Shown: positions 24,696-31,869 of the stretch, piece by piece | How positions within the stretch are numbered: position 1 is the stretch's first letter | How the letters are laid out: each line of letters begins with the position of its first letter | NCBI GenBank assembly: GCA_001804805.1 | Contig: MHBH01000073.1 | Coordinates: forward strand, 158,539-192,417 | DNA length: 33,879 nucleotides | Direction of reading: 5' to 3' | Source: Lentisphaerae bacterium GWF2_49_21 | GTDB lineage: Bacteria; Verrucomicrobiota; Lentisphaeria; Victivallales; GWF2-50-93 | The notes under the pieces: generated by a model | Told to the model about the DNA's origin: nothing | Database searches by the model: none | Seen by the model: the letters and a program-made list of their open reading frames with translations, nothing else | Made by a program: the position numbers and the translations under genes

Positions 24696-26477
24696 ATGAG
24701 GAGATATTTCACAGCATTGTCAGTATTTGCGATATCAGCTGTAATTACATTCGATTGTTTCTCCCAGATGGTGCCTGTGAAGCTTGTCCAGAAGGATGGC
24801 AAATGGCAGCTTGAACGGGAAGGAAAGCCATTCTACGCCAAGGGTGCTGCAGGAGGAGGTCCCCAGAAAATGCTTGCCGATTTCGGCGGTAACGTAAACC
24901 GCACCTGGGATTCTGGACCGGGCATCAAGAACACAATGGATGAGGCCCAGAAGCTTGGAATCACAATAATTCCCGGAATCTGGGTTGGGCAGGTGCGCCA
25001 GGGATTCAACTGGAAAGATGCGGCAGCAGTACAGACACAGGTCAAACGCGCACAGGAACAGGTCAATCTATGGAAGGATCATCCTGCGACTCTGGCCTGG
25101 GGAATTGGCAACGAGATGGAGGCGGACGACAATGAAGATGTATGGAAAGGCATCGAGCTTATAGCCAAGGCAGTGAAGGAACTGGATCCGAACCACCCGA
25201 CGATGACTGTCATTGCCGAAGTCGGCGGAAAGAAAGTGGAACAGCTCCACAAGCTTTGTCCAAGCATTGACATCGTAGGCATCAACACATACGGAGGGGT
25301 CAGTTCCATGCCGGAACGGTATCGCAAGGCGGGCGGAACTAAGCCTTATATGATAACTGAATATGGTCCGTGCGGAATATGGGAGGTAGGGAAAAATAAA
25401 TTTGGCGCGGCCGATGAATGGACCAGCACTTTCAAGGGAGACTGGTATGCCAAGGCCTATCAGGCTCTCGCAAAGGATGACCAGCTCTGCCTTGGTTCAG
25501 TTGCCTTTACCTGGGGAAACAAGATGGAGGCGACAATGACCTGGTTCGGCATGCTGTTGCCGGACAACAGCCGACTTGAGGCCGTTGACCGTCTGTCGGC
25601 GCTCTGGGGAAAGCCGGTGTCCAACCGTTGTCCGCAGATTGAGAAGATCGTTGTGGATGGAGCCGACACTGTAAAACCTGAAGGTGCAATAAAGGCTTCA
25701 GTCAAAGTCACCGATCCTGAGAACGATCCGATTTCGTATGAATGGATGCTGGCCGATGAGACGATGAATTTTGCGACCGGAGGAGACGCACAGGAAGCTC
25801 CGCCGACATATGAAGGTGCGATAGTGAGTTCCGGCAAGGATGGAACCGTCGAAGTGAAAATGCCCGCAGGCGGCGGCCTTTACAGGCTTTATGTCATCGC
25901 CCGTGACGGCAAAGGAGGAGCCGCAACTGCGAACACAGTGTTGAAAGTCGATGGTCCTATCCTTCCTCCGAAGGCGCAGAAGATCAAAGTTCCCGTCACT
26001 TTCATCGGAGGCGATGGTGCAAGGCTCCTATGGATAGCATCCGGCTACATGGGAGATCACGCCAATATCCAGATGTCGGACAGCGCAGATCAGCCGCATA
26101 CTGGAAGCCAGTGCCTGAAAGCATCTTTTACCAAAGGCGGCGGCTGGGCCGGTGTCATGTGGCAGCATCCGGCAAACGACTGGGGCAAGCAGGCAGGAGG
26201 GTTTGACTTGACAGGAGCCAAGAAGCTTGTGTTCTGGGCGCGCGGAAATGAAGGCGGTGAGTCCGTGACATTCGGTTTTGGAGGATTGAAGGCGAGCAAC
26301 GAAGTGAAGTTCCCCGACAGCTCCGGCGAGGAGATCAAAGTCAGCCTGACCAAGGAATGGAAGGAATATTCGATTGACCTTTCAGGCAAGGATCTTTCCA
26401 GGGTAAAGACAGGTTTCAAATGGATTGCCGGCAGCGGGCCGACGACGTTCTTCATCGACGATGTCCGCTATGAATAG
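24696..26477 (+). CDS. Exported clan GH-A glycosidase with Ig-like and CBM-like domains
   Basis: A 593-residue protein with a signal peptide (to about C21FSQ). A (beta/alpha)8 barrel occupies about residues 27-315, with the clan GH-A acid/base after Asn at N139-E140 (WGIGNEME) and the nucleophile at E222 (ITEYGPCG). NVNRTWDSG near 66-74 and INTYG at 196-200 fit GH2/GH5-like barrels. An Ig-like domain follows (about 317-430, VKVTDPENDPISYEW), and then the same C-terminal module as the exported protein at 22656. It lacks the beta domains of true GH2 enzymes, so the family is uncertain, and the substrate is probably a beta-glycan. CAGGAGG lies before the ATG. It starts 3 bases after the regulator stop. 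Confidence 0.85.
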   Translation: MRRYFTALSVFAISAVITFDCFSQMVPVKLVQKDGKWQLEREGKPFYAKGAAGGGPQKMLADFGGNVNRTWDSGPGIKNTMDEAQKLGITIIPGIWVGQVRQGFNWKDAAAVQTQVKRAQEQVNLWKDHPATLAWGIGNEMEADDNEDVWKGIELIAKAVKELDPNHPTMTVIAEVGGKKVEQLHKLCPSIDIVGINTYGGVSSMPERYRKAGGTKPYMITEYGPCGIWEVGKNKFGAADEWTSTFKGDWYAKAYQALAKDDQLCLGSVAFTWGNKMEATMTWFGMLLPDNSRLEAVDRLSALWGKPVSNRCPQIEKIVVDGADTVKPEGAIKASVKVTDPENDPISYEWMLADETMNFATGGDAQEAPPTYEGAIVSSGKDGTVEVKMPAGGGLYRLYVIARDGKGGAATANTVLKVDGPILPPKAQKIKVPVTFIGGDGARLLWIASGYMGDHANIQMSDSADQPHTGSQCLKASFTKGGGWAGVMWQHPANDWGKQAGGFDLTGAKKLVFWARGNEGGESVTFGFGGLKASNEVKFPDSSGEEIKVSLTKEWKEYSIDLSGKDLSRVKTGFKWIAGSGPTTFFIDDVRYE

Positions 26478-26494
26478 GGGAAAAGTTTTTTATC

Positions 26495-26524
26495 TTGACA
26501 GGATGTGTTATAAACAAGTATAAT
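26495..26524 (+). promoter_or_regulatory. Consensus sigma70 promoter of the first pseudopilin
   Basis: A perfect TTGACA (26495-26500) and a perfect TATAAT (26519-26524) are 18 bases apart. Downstream is a near-ideal ribosome site (GGAGGTGAT at 26537-26545) before the ATG at 26548. This suggests high expression. Confidence 0.8.
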
Positions 26525-26547
26525 TAAGCATGGTGCGGAGGTGATGT

Positions 26548-27339
26548 ATGGACGGGAAAATGAGTAATTACAGTATGATGTTATTTTCACATGTGAAAAA
26601 AACATTCACACTGATCGAACTACTAGTCGTAATTGCGATCATCGCAATACTTGCGGCGCTGCTTCTTCCGGCGCTTCAGGCGGCAAAGGAGACAGCGAGG
26701 ACAATTGTCTGTATCAACAACATGAAACAGATTACCCTTGGAACTCTCCTATATGCCGAGACCTGGGGCGGCTATATCCCGGCTTCAATCAACTGGCAGA
26801 CCGGCGCCGACTACAAGCAGTGGCCCAATTCAATAAAAGAATTCCTGAAAGCGGACAATTACACTGATGGCCTGACTGAAACATACTCATGTCCTTCAAA
26901 CAGCCCGAAACCTGACTGGGTCAAATATCCTCTCCAATACGGATGCAACGGCATAGGGAAGAGCTACCAGAACAACAATAATGGCAGGCTGATGCGCGGT
27001 TCCGGGGATCACGACAGGACATTGACAGGAAAGATATTGCGTCCGTCGGACATATTCCTTTATGGGGACAATGCACCCGATGCCCAGGCATGCAGCAACG
27101 GTCACGGTGCATATATTTTCAACCGCCCCTGGGGCGGTGATCCGGCAAACTGGTACGACATGAGCTCACCTTTCAATGTGCCGGCAGGTGTATATCCGAA
27201 AACCTTCCCCCTTACGGAATGGGCCCCTTACTTCCACCATAACAAGTTCAGGATATGCAACTTCGGAATGGCCGACGGACATGCCGAAAGCAAGACTGAT
27301 ACGAGCATGATGGGGACGAACATCCACAACCTTCCGTAA
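26548..27339 (+). CDS. Type II secretion/type IV pilin-like protein (pseudopilin), first copy
   Basis: A 263-residue protein with a prepilin motif at residues 20-38 ([19 protein letters not shown]), Glu at position 5 of the mature chain, followed by [20 protein letters not shown]. The residue before the cut is Thr (KKT-F) instead of the usual Gly. The C-terminal part ends with the DGH motif ([16 protein letters not shown]), with 11 residues between His and DG; the widespread H-x9-DG type has 9. Such proteins are very numerous in Lentisphaerota and Planctomycetes; roles in secretion, surface fibres or carbohydrate capture are suggested only. Its promoter and ribosome site are the best in the window, which suggests abundance. 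Confidence 0.88.
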   Translation: MDGKMSNYSMMLFSHVKKTFTLIELLVVIAIIAILAALLLPALQAAKETARTIVCINNMKQITLGTLLYAETWGGYIPASINWQTGADYKQWPNSIKEFLKADNYTDGLTETYSCPSNSPKPDWVKYPLQYGCNGIGKSYQNNNNGRLMRGSGDHDRTLTGKILRPSDIFLYGDNAPDAQACSNGHGAYIFNRPWGGDPANWYDMSSPFNVPAGVYPKTFPLTEWAPYFHHNKFRICNFGMADGHAESKTDTSMMGTNIHNLP

Positions 27340-27361
27340 CTTCGAATCATAGAAAATAATC

Positions 27362-28258
27362 ATGAGGAACAAATTCACTCTGATAGAGCTGCTGGTGGCT
27401 GTGCCCCACGTCGTCTTCTGCCGAAGAACTATGTGGGATAAACCCGCCATCTTGTCGCGCCGTAGCTTCTTAGCGAAGGCGGAAGCTGCCCTGCGTCTGC
27501 GGGGAGCGACGGCGAGAGTAGCTCGATTTACCTTAATCGAGCTACTCGTGGTCATTGCCATAATTGCAATCCTGCTCTGCCTGCTTCTTCCTGCCCTTAG
27601 CACGGCCAAGGAAACGGCGAAAGTCATCGTATGCCTCAGCAACCTGAAACAGATAGGACTCGCCGCGAACCTCTACGGACAGGACTGGGACATGGAGATA
27701 CCTCCGTACCAGAGTTCAGGAATTCCAGACGACACATTCGGAATACTTGCGAATTATCTAGGAGGGAGCACGACCAGCGCTGTCAATGTCTGTCCTACTG
27801 AGAACTATAAAAGCAGCATGTGGACGAAGAAATTTCCCAAGCATTATTCCCCGAACGGTTCCTTCATATGCGCGAACTGGGACAACATCGGGAGCTCATA
27901 TTACCATATGAAATTCCAGAACATAATCCGTCCGGACAAGCTCTTCATATATTCCGACCAGGCAGTGACATGGTGCTGGGGATATAACGGCGACTGCGGC
28001 TTTGTCACCAACAATCCTGCGTCATGGTTCGCGTGGAGATGGGATTACTCCTCGACCAAGGGAGACATTCTTCTTCCAAGATACAGCCTTGGATACTCAT
28101 ATCAGGAATGGGCGCCTCATTTCAGGCATATGCAGGGAAGGGCGTGCAACTTCACGTTCGTCGACGGACATGCCGGAAGCATGAGGATGGGAGAGATGAA
28201 GGCCTACAATACCGTCAACTGCTTCTGCGGACCCGGGCTCTGCCCGGCCACGCATTAA
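27362..28258 (+). CDS. Pseudopilin with duplicated FTLIELLV motif and an inserted repeat
   Basis: A 298-residue protein. A first FTLIELLV lies at residues 5-12, but a charged segment ([13 protein letters not shown]... RGATARVAR) follows instead of the hydrophobic helix. A second [16 protein letters not shown] begins at residue 56 and has the full helix, so it is the likely functional site (R55-F56). The rest resembles the first copy: [20 protein letters not shown], and a final [15 protein letters not shown]. The 153-base insert carries palindromes and a repeat shared with 14730-14754. No clear Shine-Dalgarno precedes the ATG; the previous gene ends 22 bases before, so cotranscription is likely. 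Confidence 0.85.
   Translation: MRNKFTLIELLVAVPHVVFCRRTMWDKPAILSRRSFLAKAEAALRLRGATARVARFTLIELLVVIAIIAILLCLLLPALSTAKETAKVIVCLSNLKQIGLAANLYGQDWDMEIPPYQSSGIPDDTFGILANYLGGSTTSAVNVCPTENYKSSMWTKKFPKHYSPNGSFICANWDNIGSSYYHMKFQNIIRPDKLFIYSDQAVTWCWGYNGDCGFVTNNPASWFAWRWDYSSTKGDILLPRYSLGYSYQEWAPHFRHMQGRACNFTFVDGHAGSMRMGEMKAYNTVNCFCGPGLCPATH
27401..27547. repeat. Repeat inserted in the prepilin coding sequence
   Basis: The segment includes an imperfect hairpin (CCCACGTCG ... ATGTGGG, about 27405-27437), the 25-bp repeat copy B (27458-27482), and a terminal perfect 13-bp stem (27516-27528 with 27535-27547). The right arm of that stem encodes IELL of the second prepilin motif. Confidence 0.7.
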
Positions 28259-28298
28259 CAGGGAAATATATATAGAAATTAAATAGTTGAAAGATTCA

Positions 28299-28384
28299 GG
28301 CTAAAGCCCGTATTCCAAACACATTGGTCCAATAGTCAGCTGTCAATTGCAGTGTAAAAGTGTTTGGAGTCCAGCCTTCAGGCT
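28299..28384. repeat. Palindromic element before the phosphorylase gene
   Basis: The hairpin GGC-TAAA-GCC (28299-28308), the inverted pair CCAAACAC (28315-28322) / GTGTTTGG (28360-28367), and the hairpin AGCC-TTCA-GGCT (28373-28384) make up the element. The TTTGGAGTCC stretch is shared with the 8046-8113 element. The open frame of the phosphorylase runs back through this element, but those codons are probably not translated. Confidence 0.65.
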
Positions 28385-28418
28385 GCATCTTGAGAAGTAT
28401 TATTACTGGGAGATTATT

Positions 28419-31400
28419 TTGAAAAATAAACCGGAATATTTCATGCCCGACGAGAAATTCTCTTTCTGCATAAGGAATTTCAGCAGGGCAAAGCCGTTTT
28501 CAAGCTTTTTGCCCGGCATTGCCGGGCTCAACGGCATTCCGATGTGGGTCTTCTATACGAACCGCGGACAGTGCATCAGCAGCTTCGGCACTGAGAGCAA
28601 GGATGGAGCAATCTTCGAGTTCCAGTCCGCCAACAGGGCGTACAACCTCGCTAGTAGCCGCGGATTCAGGACTTTCATCAACTGGAAGAGGAAAGGGAAT
28701 TCTGGATTCAAGGAGTTCTTTTCCAACGATCAAACTGAAACAGTAATGAAGATCCGTCCATATGAGCTCGAAATCGAAGAGAACGATCCGGTCTCGGGTT
28801 TTTCCATGAACATTGTCTATTTCACCGTACCCGGCCAGCCTTGTGCGATGTTCGCAAGGATTGCAACGCTCAGGAACAACGGAAAAGATCCGGCTGAGAT
28901 TGAGCTGCTCGACGGGCTTCCAAATATCGTCTGCTTCGGCATGCTGGAAAATTTCCTCAAGAACATGAGCCGCACAATTGAAGCATGGTCCCATGTTGAC
29001 AATCTCGACAAGAACGCCCCCTTCTTCCATATAGAGGCGATGAATGATGACAAGCCTGACGTCATCAGGATTGAGAAGGGGAATTTCTTCCTCTCCTTCA
29101 TGGAGGATAAAGGGAAGGTGAAATCCTGCCAGACCGTAATAAATCCGCAGTCGGTCTTTGGAATGAACACCGATTTCATTTATCCGGAGATATTTGCCGG
29201 AGGAGGAACGCTTTCATCAGATCCTCTCGCGTTCGAGAACAGGACGCCTTGCGCGATGGGATATTCTAAATTCAATCTGGGGCCCGGTTCCTCCCAAAGC
29301 ATGTTCTCAATCTATGGAAACGCTGCGAAACTCGCAGTCTTCAATGGTATACTGAACAAGATCCGCTCTCCGGAATTTGTCTGCGGAGCCCGTGAAGACA
29401 ACAGGAAGCTGATCCTGGATATAGCTGACAAATCATTCGTAAAGTCTTCTTCCCCTGCCTTCGATTCATATTGCGGGCAGAATTTCATGGACAACATCCT
29501 CCGGGGCGGACTGCCTGTCTCGGTCGAATCTTCAAAGGCTAAAAGGAAAGACGTAATACATGTCTATTCCAGGAAGCACGGAGATCCGGAAAGGGACTAT
29601 AATTCATTCCTTCTCATGCCGACGTTCTATTCGCAGGGCAACGGAGGATATCGCGACATCAACCAGAACAGGCGCAATGACGTGTACTGCAATCCCGACG
29701 TCTCCGCTGCAAACATAGGATATTTCATGAACCTGATCCAGCTGGACGGATACAATCCTCTGGTTGTTAGAGGAGTATCATACAAGTTCAAGGCCTCTGA
29801 TGAGAACAGGCGTTTCCTCCGTGCGTCTTCGGAGAGGCCGGAAATCCTAGGGGAGTTCTTCAAAAACAAGTTCATACCCTTCGGACTTATCGATTTCATG
29901 AACGCCAGAGGGATCAAGCTCAAGATCGGGCTTGATGAGTTCGTTTCGGAGATACTGCTGCGTTCGGACAAGACCGAAGAGGCTTCGCATGGGGAAGGCT
30001 ACTGGACTGACCATTGGTTCTATAATCTCGATCTTATCGAAAGCTTCGAGAATATTTTCCCTGACAGGATGAAGGAACTGGTATTGGAACTTAAGCTGTC
30101 ATTCTACGATGATTGCTACCATGTCCAGCCAAGATCACAGAAATATCTGCTTTATAACAACACGAGTCCGGTCCAGCTTAATTCAGTAATAAGGGTGCTC
30201 GCGAAGGACAAGCTCATCCAATCGCGCAAGACTGAACAGAACAAGGTCAGGACACAGACAGGAACCGGGGAGATATACCAGACAAGCCTCCTTGGGAAAC
30301 TCCTGCTGATCCTTGTAAATAAGATCTCATCTCTTGACGCCAACGGTGTCGGTGTGGAAATGGAAGCCGGCAAACCGAGCTGGAACGACGCGTTGAATGG
30401 CCTGCCCGCCCTTTTCGGATCCTGCATTTCCGAGACTTTTGAAATAAAACGTCTTGCGGAACTTTTGAAAAGATATGCTGGATTCCTGAAGGACGATGAT
30501 GATTCCATCAAGATTCCAGCTGAAGCCTGCAAGTTCTTCAATTCTGTCAACAGGAACCTGGAGAAGAATCTCGAGTCAGGCGAGCTTTCAGACTTTGAAT
30601 ACTGGGATATTGCGAGTTCCGCAAGGGAGAAGTTCAGGGAGGAGACTAAGCTTGGAATAAAAGGACAGGAAAAGGACGTGACGAAAAATGCAATCCTCCT
30701 TTTCACAGAGCTCTGCATTGTAAAGACCGAGAAGGGGATATTGAAGGCGTTTGACATGAAGACCGGATTGTTCAACACCTATTTCATCAACGTACCGGAA
30801 AAATATGATGTCGTCGGACAGAAGGACGTGAGCGGAGAAAAGCAATTCCCCGGAATTACCGTCAGGGAATTCAAACAAATCCCCCTCCCACCATTCCTTG
30901 AAGGGCAGGTGCACGGCATGAGGGATGCGGACTCGATGGAAAAGGCAGCGCTTCTTTCCAAGTCCGTGCGAAATTCGCAGCTTTATGATGAAGCGCTCGG
31001 GATGTACAAGGTCAATGCTTCACTTAAGGAACAGCCGATGGAGATAGGGAGGATCCGCGCATTCACCCCGGGCTGGCTTGAGAACGAATCTGTCTTCATG
31101 CACATGGAATACAAATATCTCCTCGAACTTCTCCGCAAAGGCCTATACAAGGAGTTCTTCCGCGACGCGCAGAAGGCGCTCGTGCCGTTCATGAATCCGG
31201 AAGCATATGGCAGAAGTATTTTCGAGAACAGTTCCTTTATTGCGAGTTCCGCAAATCCGGACAAGACTGTACATGGCAACGGTTTTGTCGCCAGGCTCAG
31301 CGGGTCGACTTCAGAATTCTACAATATGCTGCTAATAATGGCGCTGGGAGAAAAGCCGTTCAGGCTTGATGGAAAAGGAAATCTCGTGTTTGCGATTTCA

Positions 31401-31697
31401 CCGGCGCTGCCAAAATGGATTTTTACGGATAAGAAGGAAAAAACCAAGATGTTTGTTGACAGCAAGGAACAGGAGATTGAATTTGAGGCTGGAGCATTTG
31501 CTTTCAGATGCTTCAACGGAACTCTCTTTGTCTATCACAATCCTTTCGGAAAATATGTGTTCGGCCCGGACATGATCTCTAATTTTATTTTGTCCGGATA
31601 CGAGAAACCTGTAAAGATCGGTGGAAATATTGTCCCTTCACCGGCGGCTGGGATGATAAGAGATGGGAAATTCAAGAGGATAGATATTTATATATAG
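28419..31697 (+). CDS. Very large GH94-like carbohydrate phosphorylase (cellobiose-phosphorylase-like)
   Basis: A protein of about 1092 residues with no signal peptide. The N-terminal part (PFSSFLPGIAGLNGIPMWVF, then NRGQCISSFG) and the central GNGGYRDINQNRRNDV at about 410-425 are typical of large proteins annotated as cellobiose phosphorylase. These belong to the broader GH94/GH149/GH161-like phosphorylase clan. A second barrel segment reads GKPSWNDALNGLPALFG near 651-667; in GH94 enzymes the catalytic Asp precedes WN (DWND), but here that position is Ser, so either another residue serves or the activity differs. TTG at 28419 is chosen as start because GGGAG lies 7 bases before it, whereas the longer frame from 28347 is encoded by a repeat. 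It would cleave imported beta-glycan oligosaccharides with phosphate. Substrate unknown. Confidence 0.7.
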   Translation: MKNKPEYFMPDEKFSFCIRNFSRAKPFSSFLPGIAGLNGIPMWVFYTNRGQCISSFGTESKDGAIFEFQSANRAYNLASSRGFRTFINWKRKGNSGFKEFFSNDQTETVMKIRPYELEIEENDPVSGFSMNIVYFTVPGQPCAMFARIATLRNNGKDPAEIELLDGLPNIVCFGMLENFLKNMSRTIEAWSHVDNLDKNAPFFHIEAMNDDKPDVIRIEKGNFFLSFMEDKGKVKSCQTVINPQSVFGMNTDFIYPEIFAGGGTLSSDPLAFENRTPCAMGYSKFNLGPGSSQSMFSIYGNAAKLAVFNGILNKIRSPEFVCGAREDNRKLILDIADKSFVKSSSPAFDSYCGQNFMDNILRGGLPVSVESSKAKRKDVIHVYSRKHGDPERDYNSFLLMPTFYSQGNGGYRDINQNRRNDVYCNPDVSAANIGYFMNLIQLDGYNPLVVRGVSYKFKASDENRRFLRASSERPEILGEFFKNKFIPFGLIDFMNARGIKLKIGLDEFVSEILLRSDKTEEASHGEGYWTDHWFYNLDLIESFENIFPDRMKELVLELKLSFYDDCYHVQPRSQKYLLYNNTSPVQLNSVIRVLAKDKLIQSRKTEQNKVRTQTGTGEIYQTSLLGKLLLILVNKISSLDANGVGVEMEAGKPSWNDALNGLPALFGSCISETFEIKRLAELLKRYAGFLKDDDDSIKIPAEACKFFNSVNRNLEKNLESGELSDFEYWDIASSAREKFREETKLGIKGQEKDVTKNAILLFTELCIVKTEKGILKAFDMKTGLFNTYFINVPEKYDVVGQKDVSGEKQFPGITVREFKQIPLPPFLEGQVHGMRDADSMEKAALLSKSVRNSQLYDEALGMYKVNASLKEQPMEIGRIRAFTPGWLENESVFMHMEYKYLLELLRKGLYKEFFRDAQKALVPFMNPEAYGRSIFENSSFIASSANPDKTVHGNGFVARLSGSTSEFYNMLLIMALGEKPFRLDGKGNLVFAISPALPKWIFTDKKEKTKMFVDSKEQEIEFEAGAFAFRCFNGTLFVYHNPFGKYVFGPDMISNFILSGYEKPVKIGGNIVPSPAAGMIRDGKFKRIDIYI

Positions 31698-31699
31698 TA

Positions 31700-31772
31700 G
31701 GGACGGGCTTTAGCCTGTCCCATTCTTAGATATTAAGATGATATTAAGATGGTACATGCTGAAGCACGTACC
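31700..31772. repeat. Hairpins after the phosphorylase gene
   Basis: GGGACGGGCT-TT-AGCCTGTCCC (31700-31721, one G-T pair) follows the stop by 2 bases. TATTAAGATG is repeated (31731-31740 and 31743-31752). A second hairpin with loop TGAA (31751-31772, arms GGTAC and GTACC) follows. No T run is present, so it is a weak terminator at best. The rest of 31698-31869 shows no gene. Confidence 0.6.
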
Positions 31773-31869
31773 TACTTAATGCGGAAACATGTGCTAATAG
31801 ACGCTAGATTCACCAGGTCATTTCGGGATGGTTATGATGATACATGGAGCATAGAAACAAAGGATAAGT

